The notes under the pieces are model-generated. The model did not search any database. It worked only from the letters and a program-made list of their open reading frames with translations, and was not told where the DNA came from. The position numbers were made by a program, and so were the translations under genes. Positions 1-10,290 of a stretch of 64,000 bases of DNA are shown here, piece after piece (position 1 is the stretch's first letter; each line of letters opens with the position of its first letter). Source of the stretch: Haliotis asinina (taxonomy: Eukaryota; Mollusca; Gastropoda; Lepetellida; Haliotidae); the NCBI RefSeq assembly GCF_037392515.1, contig NC_090290.1, positions 18,985,753 to 19,049,752 on the forward strand, in the 5' to 3' direction.

Positions 1-1035
1 GTTTGACTAACAGCTGTGTCGTTTTTCACATGGTGGAGTGAAGATTCTGGTTTTCAGCATCCCAGGCTTTATGGAAGGGGTCGGGTGGTCAGACTCACTG
101 TCTTGGTTGTCGCATTGTAAGATACCAAAACTGGCAGTCTCCGTGACGTAATTAGGGAGGTGTTATAATCGACTGCCAGGAATGGCCCCGGAACTGACAG
201 AAATCGCACTGACAGAATTGGGACAGCTACCATCATTTATTACGACTAATTGGTCTGTGTGAAAATGACATTGGATTAATCAGTATGGTCCAGTCTTATT
301 GATATAGCTAGATTGTTGCGGAGTACGGCATTCAGTATAACAACAAACAAAAAGTAAACGTTAAGCATACAAAAATGAAACATCTGTAAAATAATTATCC
401 TTTCCCTACGGTACGAGCATGTCTGCAACATCTATCATCTAGATGACATTTGGAAACTGTGTAAGCAATACCATATACCTGTGTATTATTGATTCGCAAT
501 ATAATGTTTCATACACACACGCAGTTGGTGGGAATGACGTGCACGTAAGCTCATTAGCGGTATTCCCTTACAATTTGGCTTACCTCCCTTAGAAAAATTA
601 TTCGGAATGGATGGCCTGATGATCACAATCATAAACAAGAAGATTGTGTCGATTACTGCGTAATTCTATTGGCCCATCACATTTAATCCTCCAAGGTAGT
701 ATCGTATACTTGTCATTTATTCTACAGCTAAGTTCAGTCAAGTTGTAGGGAAGTAAAACAACGCAGTTCACTTTCCGCACTGTGTACATCATGAGGACAT
801 ACCGGCCTCACATTTAATGTCTGGCGTAATTGCACATGCGTATTAGACATCACTGGCATGTTGTAAAGTGTTCATAGCAAAGAAATATAAGGAGCCAGTT
901 CAGCAAATGTCAGATACGTGAACAAAAATTTGTTGCTGACACCAGAAAACTGTTGTCCGACATACAATAAACAGCCACGCCCACTTACATTCCGTTTGCT
1001 ACCATCAGTGCGAAGTTTCTTTGGCTACACGTCCC
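1..1035. other. Intergenic, no gene seen
   Basis: No open frame here has coding character. Around 30-130 there is a weak fragment resembling the 5' half of the common SINE of this window (an aggctttatgg...gggtcgggtggtcag stretch). Nothing else is supported. Confidence 0.5.
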
Positions 1036-1572
1036 GAGGTAGGTAGGTAGGCAGGCAGCAGGTAGGTAGGTAAGCAGACAGGTAGGCAGGTAAGCAGACA
1101 GGTAGGTAGGTAGGCAGGAGGTAGGTAGGTAGGCAGACAGTTAAGTACTTAAACAGCAGGTAGGTAGGTAAGCAGCAGGTAGGTAGGTAAGCAGACAGGT
1201 AGGTAGATAAGCAGCAGGTAGGTAGGTAAGCAGACAGGTAGGCAGGTAAGCAGACAGGTAGGTAGGTAGGCAGGAGGTAGGTAGGTAGGCAGACAGTTAA
1301 GTACTTAAGCAGCAGGTAGGTAGGTAAGCAGACAGGTAGGCAGGTAAGCAGACAGGTAGGTAAGTAAGCAGCAGGTAGGTAGGTAAGCAGACAGGTAGGC
1401 AGGTAAGCAGACAGGTAGGTAAGTAAGCAGCAGGTAGGTAGGTAAGCAGACAGGTAGGTAGGTAAGCAGCAGGTAGGTAGGTAAGCAGACAGGTAGGTAG
1501 ATAAGCAGCAGGTAGGTAGGTAAGCAGACAGGTAGGTAGGTAAGCAGCAGGTAGGTGGGTAAGCAGGCAGGC
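1036..1572. repeat. GGTA-type minisatellite with higher-order structure
   Basis: Tandem blocks of caggtaggtaggtaagcag of about 20-24 bp, alternating CAGG, GGTA and AGCAGA pieces, fill more than 500 bp. A larger block containing agttaagtacttaa recurs 156 bp apart (1141 and 1297), so units have been copied in groups. The minus strand reads open as a Leu/Pro/Tyr/Cys repeat. That is a by-product of a stop-free repeat and not a protein. Confidence 0.9.
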
Positions 1573-2712
1573 TAAGCCTAAACTGTTACAATGTCCATGA
1601 AACATCAGGCTCAGCTTGGTTGAAGTATTTGAATGGATGAAAAATCTTATGGTTTTCTTTCGAAAAAATCTTGACATATAGAAAAGAATTTCATTCCTGT
1701 AAGATTTTTTGCCTGAAATCATATTTACAGTCGCTGACTTTAAATACTCAACTGAACAGTTGATTCACAAGTTTTTGTGACAATATAGAATGTAAATATA
1801 GATTTATTCAATTATTTTATAACCTTTTTATGCATGAAGTCAGATGACATGAAAGGGTTTGTTAATTTTGCTATTTGTGTATATCTGCAAATTCTCGTAG
1901 TTTTTTTGCTTTAGAGAATTGCATATACTAGTAATGCATGTAAATTTTGCTTTGCAACTCTGCTTGTATGTGGAGCTTGGTCTGCAGTTGAAAAAAAGGA
2001 TGAAGTAAACGTTGGATTGCCTGAACTTTCAGTTTGGATGTTGAGCATAAGCGTCAACAAACTTTTCAAAAACAGATATCTTATGAACCCTCCACCATTT
2101 CAGTTTATTGCCACCTCTAAACACAATGCATGGGATGCACGTGCACAGTGCAGTATCCCCATACATATGCATGAGGGTGATTCTTGATTTTGACGGGTTT
2201 TTAAGAAGGTTGATAAACCATTGTAGATCATTAATTTTGACTGTCATCTTGCATCACATAGTTGTCAAAGTCTCTTGCCACATTTTGGTTTGAAAATGAA
2301 AATCATACACATACAAATTTCACATCATTCACCAATACACAGTTATGGTCATGCCCTGTCAAAACATTCATTATTAACATGTCAACTTTGATTGACTTCA
2401 ATATATCTCCCAGTTTGTTTAATGGTAAGTAACAAATGAAGTTCCCTTTCATTTTTTTAAAGAGTATGTACATGCAACGTTATTTACAAGTAGGTTGTAA
2501 TCCTCTCTCAAATATCACGGCCGCCCCTGTTGGTCAATATTCTTATCACAGGATGGCATCAGCCCCAGTCAACATTCTTTACACTGGATGCCATTGTCAT
2601 TTGATATTTTCCTCACTTGATCATAATCTCAGGCCCTAACTGTAGACACTCATTTCACTCAAGTTTCAAAATATGATGTCCTATATTATTTTGAGTTTTC
2701 AATTCTCTGTAG
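1573..2712. other. Intergenic, nothing recognised
   Basis: AT-rich single-copy-looking sequence. The short open frames lack splice context and recognisable domains. Confidence 0.5.
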
Positions 2713-2945
2713 ATGAACTGGCTAAAGCACCAGGCTAGTGATTCAGCAAGGTTGAGGTGTCGGAATCGAACCCACCTGTGTCCGGGTGTAAAACCTTGGA
2801 GTCAGCTTTGTGTGCAGGCTCTTTCAGTGTTGTCACAACTCCTAGGGTACAGTACACAACCCTATGCACATAACAGAACCCACGAATCCATTGCTATATG
2901 ACCAGATGGTGACAAACACCTAGTTGCGGGTACAGCAACGTGCAG
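2713..2945 (+). repeat. tRNA-derived SINE (family with gtgtgcaggctcttt body)
   Basis: The head is tRNA-like: a box-A-like ctggctaaagcaccaggc, then a box-B-like gaatcgaaccca about 45 bp later. The body runs gtgtgcaggctctttcagtg ... acccacgaatccattgcta ... gaccagatggtg. The loss of a tRNA fold and the long non-tRNA body argue for a SINE rather than a tRNA gene. Confidence 0.6.
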
Positions 2946-3284
2946 TAAACTTTGACAAAGTGTGAATTGGGTACTTTGTTAGGGTAGAAAGCCAAAAGTC
3001 AAAATATGTGGCTGCAAGAGTTGTATGTTTTCCTGGGAGTTGAGATTGATAATATGATGTGCTGTTGAAATTAACATCCAGTGATTGAAAAAAAACAATA
3101 CCAGAGCTTTGAGCATGCACTATTTAAATATCCTGTCCTGTTTCCTATCGTATCCTGTTTTTGAAAAAATATATTTGATTATCCATTAGCTGAATTGTTT
3201 TAATGGCGTTTTGAAGATGGACGAACATGAATACTTGAAATCTTTATCACTCACAAGAAAATGGCCACTGCTGCTGGAGAGAAT

Positions 3285-3996
3285 GGCCTCTGGACCTAGA
3301 GAAAACAGCCATTCTGTATAACAAAAAACAGCTGTATTTTATTTTACTTATATTCATCTCTTAATATCATGATAAGTAAGTAACAATAATGATAACATAG
3401 TCATGGCAAAGTTTAGGTTGTACATCTACAAGTTGTGTATGTGTATTATGTTGTACAGCTAACGTCTCAGTAGAATGAATCTTTGTCACATAATGCTTGT
3501 CAAACCACTCTCCAATTGTTTGTCTCTTAACAATGCAATTTATATTGTAATAGTATGTTTTTGTACATAGTTCCTTATTATTGATAATAAATATGATGAT
3601 GTATGTGCACTAAAGAGATACCTAGAATAAATCAAAACCCTATCTTTCAATGAACAGTATTTCACTTCTTTCTTAATGTGACATAAATGGGCACCATCAG
3701 TATAAAAACTATGTTATTATACTCTATAATCAAGTGGTCTTACCAGTAAAATCTACAGTTGATCAAATTGGTTTGTTCATAATAACTATGGAAACAACCA
3801 AACATTCTTCAAAGGTTAAACCACTACGGATACCAATGACTGCAGTGAAACCAGTTTTGAAAGCTTATCCACAATGAAGTAAATCTCTTTTAGAGTATAT
3901 GTAATTGTATAGTCTCCTTTGATCGTGGTGCAGCTATGCTGGCTGTTTTCTCTAGGCACAAAGACTGTTTTCTCTAGGTTTGGAGGCCGTTTTCTC
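3285..3996. repeat. Possible degenerate inverted-repeat element
   Basis: The sequence cctagagaaaacagcc at 3295-3310 is exactly complementary to 3941-3956. A flanking ggcctc..acctagagaaaac also pairs with 3965-3990 at about 19 of 22 positions. The pieces are roughly 650 bp apart, as in an old MITE, but no target-site duplication is clear. Confidence 0.3.
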
Positions 3997-4290
3997 AATT
4001 TTTACTTCCATCCATTTCTCCATATCCCTATGATGTCACAATGCAATGAAATTACTGTACTGCAGTCTTATGGCAGTATTATGTACAGAGATGTACTTTT
4101 TCATTGAAAACTAATGAGAGATTGATGATGATAAATAGAATCTCACCCTCGTGTCTTTGTTGATAAACGTAAAAATAGCCTCTTTATGTTTAGGCTTATT
4201 CAAGTAGTGAATAATACCACATCATGATAAAATCTGTATATCATCAAACAAAAAAGGGTGTGGACCTGTTTTCTATTTTCTTTTACAGAC

Positions 4291-5673
4291 ATGGCCACAG
4301 ATGCGTGCAGAGAAGATGACAGGCTGGAGGAAGCAGAGGATGCAGACGTGGGAACATCCAGGAAAACACTCAATGACAAAGCTAGCAGGAAAAAACTGTC
4401 TATGGAAAGTAGAGAAAAAATCAGGGCTCTCCTTCAAGAAGGTTTAACTCAGCGACAGATTGCCAAGCACATGAACGTGTCTTCTTCAGTGATTTGGAGG
4501 TTTGAGAAACGACTGAAAGAAACAGGTGGAGTTGAAGACAGGCACAAGGGACGCAGGCCTAAAAAGATCCGTGCCCCCACAGAACACTGGATTGATATTG
4601 GCGGAGAACGCAAGTATCAGTGCACACATTGTCAAAAGACTTTTGTGTACTTTTCACAAATTCATGAACATATACGAGTCCACACTGGGGAAAGGCCATT
4701 TAAATGTGACCAGTGTTTCAAAGGATTTGCTCAGTCAAGTGCACTGAAACGTCACCTTATTAGTCATTCAAAGGAGAGACCATTTATGTGTGATTTCTGT
4801 GCGAAGTGTTTTGCGGATCCAGCATCCCTTCGTCTTCATGTTCGCACGCATACAGGAGAGAAGCCGTACAAGTGTAGATTCTGTGAGCGTCGCTGTACGA
4901 CAGCTGGGAACCTCAATGCCCACATGAGGGTACACCGAAACCAATACGACAATGAGAGCAGGGCTCAGGTCATGAGGACAGATGAAACTTTGACTCGAAT
5001 CAAGACGGTCAAAAGGAAGGAAGGGATGAACAAAAATGAATGGGGAATAAACCAGGTGGGAAGGGATGAAGAGGGTATGACCAATGAGGAAGATGTTTCA
5101 GGCAGTAAGAATGAAGGCAAAGATGATGATGACGATGAAAATGATGACGGTGTTGGTGATGGTGAAGATGAAAGTATAGATCCGTTCATAGGCAGGAAGG
5201 AAGACATGAATAGTGCACCGAGACAGGAAGGTGGATTAGATATGGAAAGTGGGGAGGAAGAAGGAATAGATATGGAAAGTGGGGAGGAAGAAGGAATTGG
5301 TGATCATTCTCACAGTGAGCAAGGGATGCACCATGGTGACTATGAGATGGCCCTCACAGGGATCAGTGATGGATCACACCAGCAGTTAGGCAACGAAAGG
5401 GAGACAATTAGTGGGATGAGTGAAGATGTGTGTCAGATTAAACAAGAACCGCAAGGTATGCACAGTGTAATAAGAGAAACAGAAACGTGCAAGTTAAGCG
5501 CACCAAAAAATAATTATCTAAAACATACCTATGGTTTGCACTTTATTCTACTATCTGCAACCATTATTGAGTTACTTAGGATATTGTTGATGGTGTTGAT
5601 GAGTGTTTCGTTGTCCCAAAACAGACAACTTAATAAGATTTTGTATGTGGATTCAATGCAGGGCTTGATTTAA
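4291..5673 (+). CDS. HTH plus four C2H2 zinc-finger protein, paralogue 1
   Basis: Predicted nuclear DNA-binding protein. The start at 4291 is chosen because a strong splice acceptor (ttctattttcttttacag, AG at 4287-4288) lies two bases before it, so upstream residues are intronic. Residues 36-93 form a helix-turn-helix with LSMESREKIRALLQEG, QRQIAKHMNVSSSVIWRF and GGVEDRHKGRRPKK. This is the layout of the N-terminal HTH of Tc1-like transposases. Four C2H2 fingers follow at about 109-131, 137-159, 165-187 and 193-215, with TGE(R/K)P linkers. Next comes an acidic Asp/Glu/Gly-rich tail ending in IKQEP, which fits a sumoylation consensus. A good donor (gcaag|gtatgc, GT at 5456-5457) follows at once. 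The roughly 72 hydrophobic residues after it look like intron read-through, so the real exon may be 4291-5455. It is paralogous to the gene at 8320. Confidence 0.75.
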   Translation: MATDACREDDRLEEAEDADVGTSRKTLNDKASRKKLSMESREKIRALLQEGLTQRQIAKHMNVSSSVIWRFEKRLKETGGVEDRHKGRRPKKIRAPTEHWIDIGGERKYQCTHCQKTFVYFSQIHEHIRVHTGERPFKCDQCFKGFAQSSALKRHLISHSKERPFMCDFCAKCFADPASLRLHVRTHTGEKPYKCRFCERRCTTAGNLNAHMRVHRNQYDNESRAQVMRTDETLTRIKTVKRKEGMNKNEWGINQVGRDEEGMTNEEDVSGSKNEGKDDDDDENDDGVGDGEDESIDPFIGRKEDMNSAPRQEGGLDMESGEEEGIDMESGEEEGIGDHSHSEQGMHHGDYEMALTGISDGSHQQLGNERETISGMSEDVCQIKQEPQGMHSVIRETETCKLSAPKNNYLKHTYGLHFILLSATIIELLRILLMVLMSVSLSQNRQLNKILYVDSMQGLI

Positions 5674-6073
5674 GGAAAACGAAACCCACTTTCACCCTGT
5701 GTAACTTAAGATAATAACATTGTTGCACCAGACAAAAACATGTTGCACTTGCTGCTTGTTGCATAGTTGCACTTGTTGCTTGGTACATAGTTGCTTGACC
5801 ATCATTATAGCAAAATAATTCCAGGTGACCTTTTCATTTTATCTTACTTGATATAATTATATGACATGAACAGTGTCACTGTCTATCACCAGAGTCACTG
5901 TGACAAGGCAGTTAGAAGCCATTCATAATACTTGGTTGTCTGGCTGGCTAACTGTCATGTGCATGTGTGCATGCATACACTTTGGAGAGATGATAATAGT
6001 GAGAACTGACTGTTACCCATTTTGTTCTTGGGAAGTTGAGGCAGAGGGGAGTCCCTTTCTTTTCCTTCCACCA
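5674..6073. other. Intergenic or intron; short GTTGCACTTG repeats
   Basis: Between about 5720 and 5790 the motif ttgcacttgttgctt/catagttgca recurs three times. No exon continuing the zinc-finger gene was found. Confidence 0.4.
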
Positions 6074-6280
6074 TGGAGATCCGGGTTAGAATTGATCTTC
6101 TGTAACCCATGCTTACCTTAAGAGGCGACTAATGGGAACGGGCAATCATATCCCATTTGTGTAGATCAGTGCTCATGCTGTTGATTACTGGATTGTCTGA
6201 TCCAGACTTGATTATTTACACACCACTGCCATATTGTTGGAATATTGCTGAGTGCACTGTTAGACCTAAGTCACTCACTA
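6074..6280 (+). repeat. SINE-like element, gacccgtgaag family
   Basis: Copy in head-to-tail orientation: gatccgggttagaattgatcttc, then acccatgcttaccttaagag, then gatccagacttgattattta, then ggaatattgctgagtgc and a cactcac-type tail. Divergence from other copies is moderate. Confidence 0.75.
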
Positions 6281-6317
6281 ATCATTCAATTTTATGGCCA
6301 AAATCTGTGTTCTTTGA

Positions 6318-7033
6318 GAGACTGAATTTAGTTTTATGTCACTTTGAGCAACATTCCAGCAATATCCAGTCTAAGTAAACTTAGTCTCAGTGTATTTCGT
6401 TACACTCCACCATTGAGTCTAATAAGACCTAGTAGAAGGTCGCGTCAGGTAACCCCTTTGAGCGACCAATGACCATCCAGTCAAACGCGAGACGGTTAAA
6501 TAGACTTAACTAATCAGACAACGGCTACTATTTAGGGATCGGAGGGATTTTCAAAATATTCAGGTCACTGACACCGATCTCTCCACAAACAAAAATCTGC
6601 ATATAGCACAATCATTTGACCTGCAGTATATACGGTTTGGGGTTTCTGTTGACTTGGTTACCATTAGCTAATATTTTTGCAAGGTGACATCCTTGAATAT
6701 TGCCAAAAACACCATTATCAGCGACTGCTTACTCACCGTTGTCATCACCCGGAAGTACGCGTAAGCTAAATAGCATTTGGAATCGTTTGGGTATGAATCT
6801 TTTTGAGATAAAAAGTTCAAAAGGCATGTGTGAATGTCCACTTTCGCGATGTGGTAAGCTGTGTTCTGATTTGTTTATCTCAAAAGTTAACTGACGCGAC
6901 CTCCCATAAGGTTTTGTTAAACTCAGTAGTGGAGTGTAACAAAAAGTACTGAGACTAAGTTTACTTTGACTGAGCAATATCACAGCCGGGGACACCAGAA
7001 ATAGGTTTCTTACTTTGTACCTATTCTTGTACA
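6318..7033 (-). repeat. tRNA-derived SINE interrupted by a MITE
   Basis: The two halves are 6318-6366 (ttttatgtcactttgagcaa...) and 6982-7033 (acagccggggacaccagaaa...). They join into the usual antisense tail and body of the tRNA-derived SINE once the element at 6367-6972 and one copy of its 9-bp duplication are set aside. Confidence 0.7.
6367..6972. mobile_element. 606-bp MITE with 9-bp target-site duplication
   Basis: The termini are inverted repeats: the left begins cagtctaagtaaacttag and the right ends aagtttactttgactg. Similarity continues inward through the tgtaac/gttaca and cactgag/ctcagtag segments. The 9-mer agcaatatc flanks both ends perfectly (6358-6366 and 6973-6981). The insertion is in a SINE. 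No transposase is encoded, so this is a non-autonomous element. A 9-bp duplication is typical of Mutator-like elements, but superfamily assignment is inference. A second, much shorter copy is at 48346-48445. Confidence 0.85.
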
Positions 7034-7181
7034 TGATTCTTGGTGTAACTAGTGATGCTTAACCAGTAGGCTACCTGACAGCCCCATTGTTGTTTGAACA
7101 TTTGAACAGGAAAATAATCACATGCATGAGTGCATGTATGTATAAATATTAGGTTGTATAATGCAGTTTCAAGTTGTATCA

Positions 7182-7470
7182 GGACAGCCTTTGTGGTGTA
7201 CTGGTTAGAGCGTCCGCCTGGAGAGAGGAAGGTCGCGGGTTCGATCACCAGCTACGTGGCATTAATGGGCACAAAGAGGACTGGTCGTCTTGGAGTCAGT
7301 ATAATGTGTCTGAGTGGGGTATTCATGCTTAAATGTGGCGTGGTATCTCAGTGAGCTAGTGCTATAGAACTAGCTTAAGTCTGGGCTAGTGCAAGTAACA
7401 CATATGTACACGCAAGCATGTCATCATATGAGTGAAATATTCTTAAGTATGATGGAAATCCCAATTTCAC
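7182..7470 (+). repeat. tRNA-derived SINE with intact box A and box B
   Basis: The head cctttgtggtgtactggtta/gagcgtccgcctgg resembles tRNA box A. The sequence ggttcgatcacc 31 bp on matches box B. A non-tRNA body follows (gactggtcgtcttggagtca; gagtggggtattcatgctta). The absence of a foldable acceptor stem argues against a real tRNA gene. Confidence 0.65.
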
Positions 7471-7704
7471 CTTACCTCAGGTTGCATCAATACAAGTTCT
7501 ATTATGCTTAAATCGAGCCCAGAAATGTATATTAATGCACGCTGTGATCCTTTTAGAAGCAGTTTGAAAGATCTGTTGCATATATTAGAAATATTTAACA
7601 AGTTTCATTCTGCAACAGTTAGTTGTACCATTATTTGGCAATATTCTAGAAATATTGCTGTGTTGTGTGACAAGAATTATCTTAATATTCATTCATAACT
7701 TCAT

Positions 7705-7847
7705 TTCTGGGATGGTTTGGTAGCCAAATGCTTAAAGCATCCACTCATTACATTTAAGACCTAGGTTTGATTCCCCATGTTGGTACAATGTGTGAAGCCC
7801 AGTGGTAGTGTCCCCTGTTGTGATATTGCTGGAATATTGCTAAAAGG
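7705..7847 (+). repeat. tRNA-derived SINE, tail missing
   Basis: Reads tggtttggtagccaaatgct ... ggtttgattccccatgttgg ... gtgatattgctggaatattg. It stops at gctaaaag, exactly where the next SINE begins, so its usual gcggcgtaaaact tail is absent. Confidence 0.7.
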
Positions 7848-8112
7848 CCTGTGAATGTCCCGGGGTAGATAGGCCTTCAGCAACCCATGCTTGCCATAAA
7901 AGGCGACTATGCTTGTTGTAAGAGGCGACTAAAGGGATCGGGTAGTCAGGCTCGCTGACTTGGTTGACACATGTCATCGGTTCCCAATTGCGCAGATCGA
8001 TGCTCATGTTGTTGATCACTGGATTGTCTGGTCCAGACTTGATTATTTACAGACCGTCACCATATAGCTGGAATATTGCTGTGTGCGGCGTAAAAGTAAA
8101 CTCACTCACTCT
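7848..8112 (+). repeat. Near full-length gacccgtgaag-family SINE
   Basis: The head cctgtgaatgtcccggggta and the body with gcgactaaagggatcgggta and gtctggtccagacttgatt are present. The tail ends gtgcggcgtaaaagtaaact then cactcact. A short internal duplication (gcgacta twice, 7902 and 7925) is present. Confidence 0.8.
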
Positions 8113-8319
8113 AAAATCATGAAGCATAAAAATAATCATTCAAACAAACATGATTATGACACGAATGTAAATGGGATACAAAATCATAGTTTTGCAGTGT
8201 GTATATTAGAAACAAATTAACCTAGTAAAGGCCTAATTTGTTTTAGAGGTGAGAGCTGACTGTCCAGTGTTTTCAGAAGCAGCCCTTGAATTGCCTTGCT
8301 GTTTGTGTTTGTTTCAGAG

Positions 8320-9402
8320 ATGAGCACTGAGAACACACTGTCTGAAAAACAATCCCATGAGGTCCAGCTGAAAGAACCAGAGGTTACATTCTCTGTGGTA
8401 CCAGAACCTTGCAAAACACCACGTGTTAAGTCAAGCAGGAGAAGACTGTCCATGGATGACAGAGAAAAGGTGCGAGCTCTTCTACAGAATGGGACATCTC
8501 GACAACAGGTTTCCAGAATCATGAATGTATCTTTCTCGGTCATCTGGAGGTTTGAGAAACGGTTGCGGGATACAGGCAGTGTGATGGACCGCCACAAGGG
8601 TGGTAGACCTAAAATAGTTCACGAACCATCCGAACACTGGACCGAAATTGAGGGAGAACGCAAGTACCAATGTAATCATTGTCGAAAAACATTTGTACAC
8701 TTTGCCCAAGTTCATGAACATATACGAATCCACACTGGGGAAAGGCCATTTAAATGTGACCAGTGTTTTAAGGAGTTTGCCCAGTCAAGTTCTCTGAAAC
8801 GTCACCTGATCAGTCATTCAGATGAGAGACCTTTTATGTGTGATTTCTGTGCGAAGTGTTTTGCGGATCCAGCATCCCTTCGCCTTCATGTTCGCACACA
8901 TACAGGAGAGAAGCCGTACAAGTGTAGATTCTGTGACCGTCGTTGCACGACAGCTGGGAACCTCAACGCACATACCAGGGTACATCGAGATCAAATCAAT
9001 GAAGAAAACATGGCGCGAATGATTATGGCACAGATGATGATGAGCGAGGAGAGTGTCACCAAGATGGATGAAATAAAGGCTTCAGCAACTGGTGGTGATG
9101 ATGACAGAGTCAAACAGGAAGACAGAAAAAATCGAAGGAATGAAGATAATCTCAGAGAGGAAGAAAACAGATGTGATGAGGAGGGAGGAAGAGATAGTGC
9201 AGATGAAAGCATGGATGAGGAAGAAAATACTGGCAAGGAAGGTGTTTGTACAGAGACAGAAACTCAAAGCTGCGAAAGTGACATTGAAGTGGTAGGCAGA
9301 ACCCAGTCAAGAGTTAAAGGTCAGAGAATTATTGACAAGACCTCTGACATTGCTATAAAACAGGAACCGCCAGATGCAGAGGATGTGGCAGAACAATATT
9401 AG
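8320..9402 (+). CDS. HTH plus four C2H2 zinc-finger protein, paralogue 2
   Basis: This is a 360-residue nuclear DNA-binding protein candidate. The start at 8320 follows a splice acceptor (tgtttgtttcag, AG at 8316-8317) by two bases, the same offset as in paralogue 1, so the 5' UTR is spliced. The Tc1-transposase-like HTH spans about residues 41-99 (RRLSMDDREKVRALL, RQQVSRIMNVSFSVIWRF, GSVMDRHKGGRPK). C2H2 fingers are at about 116-138, 144-166, 172-194 and 200-222. The tail is Asp/Glu-rich, with an IKQEP sumoylation-type motif nine residues before the stop DVAEQY*. Unlike paralogue 1, this exon has its own stop and needs no further exon. Function is inferred from domains only. The fingers predict sequence-specific DNA binding and the HTH may add a second contact. 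Confidence 0.82.
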   Translation: MSTENTLSEKQSHEVQLKEPEVTFSVVPEPCKTPRVKSSRRRLSMDDREKVRALLQNGTSRQQVSRIMNVSFSVIWRFEKRLRDTGSVMDRHKGGRPKIVHEPSEHWTEIEGERKYQCNHCRKTFVHFAQVHEHIRIHTGERPFKCDQCFKEFAQSSSLKRHLISHSDERPFMCDFCAKCFADPASLRLHVRTHTGEKPYKCRFCDRRCTTAGNLNAHTRVHRDQINEENMARMIMAQMMMSEESVTKMDEIKASATGGDDDRVKQEDRKNRRNEDNLREEENRCDEEGGRDSADESMDEEENTGKEGVCTETETQSCESDIEVVGRTQSRVKGQRIIDKTSDIAIKQEPPDAEDVAEQY

Positions 9403-10139
9403 TAGCAGATTATTTATGGATATTTATTATTTGTAACATTCACAAGTTTATAAACAAGCATTTGTTCAGAATCAAAATTTTCATATATCTAGACAGTGTT
9501 AAACCTCTGTCCGCCATCATGGCCTGAGATGACATATTGACCCAATGATGTTGCCAGTCATCTATTACTGTTAGCGGTTACTGGATTTAGTTACAACTTT
9601 TTTTGTGTTTGTGACTATATGAGAAGGGAAATTGGAAAGCCTTCCGCCTGTATATCCCCTTAAATTTCATTCTGGTCAAATGATATCACCTGAATGAATG
9701 TTTCTCATCAGATAAGGATTAGTTTTAATATATCTCTTTAAATGTATCTGAACTAATGAACGACATAACTACCTTCTAAAATTCCACTCAAAGAAATTGT
9801 TCCTCATCGTTAAATTTAGTGGGGATATGGGTGGAAGTCTTACTTTGTGTAGGTCCTAGTTTTGTCAAGTCATCTTGATGTAAAGTCAGATATAGCTTCA
9901 AGTGAACATATTCAAATCTCATCCATCGTGAGCATCCTCTCCATAGAAATCACTTGAGGCATGAAGCCGATATGAGACATTGCCACATATAATGATACAT
10001 GAACACCAAAGATCCAAAAGCCGAATTGAAAAAAACAAACAGGCAAAAGTAACTGTGGGCTTAACCTACTTGCTGTTTTAATGTTGTTTACAATTTGGGG
10101 ATTGATTTGACTTTTCCAATTTGTCCACAGCTGATGGGG
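9403..10139. other. 3' flank and intergenic
   Basis: Follows the stop of the zinc-finger gene and probably holds its 3' UTR. No clear AATAAA lies close to the stop. No further gene or repeat was recognised. Confidence 0.4.
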
Positions 10140-10290
10140 CATCGGGTCGCTTAGTGGTCAAAGTGTTATCTTGTCTCACCATGGACCCAGGTTTCGAAGA
10201 TCCACATGGTCATATTGCTGGTATCCCCTGCTATGATTTTTGTGGAATATTGCCCAAAGCGACTTAAACCATACTCACTCACTCAATACC
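10140..10290 (+). repeat. Diverged tRNA-derived SINE
   Basis: Reads gggtcgcttagtggtcaaag ... acccaggtttcgaagatcca ... gtggaatattgcccaaagcg and then ccatactcactcactc. This matches head, body and tail of the tRNA-derived family, with many changes. Confidence 0.6.

Noticed and set aside
1297-1722. 141-codon Leu/Pro/Tyr-rich open frame on the minus strand
   Set aside because: It is a read-through of the GGTA minisatellite, with no gene context.
5456-5673. C-terminal hydrophobic extension of zinc-finger paralogue 1
   Set aside because: It follows a consensus donor and the IKQEP end shared with paralogue 2, and its composition is intron-like.
7182-7260. tRNA gene
   Set aside because: Box A and B are present, but no acceptor-stem pairing is seen and the sequence runs on into a SINE body.
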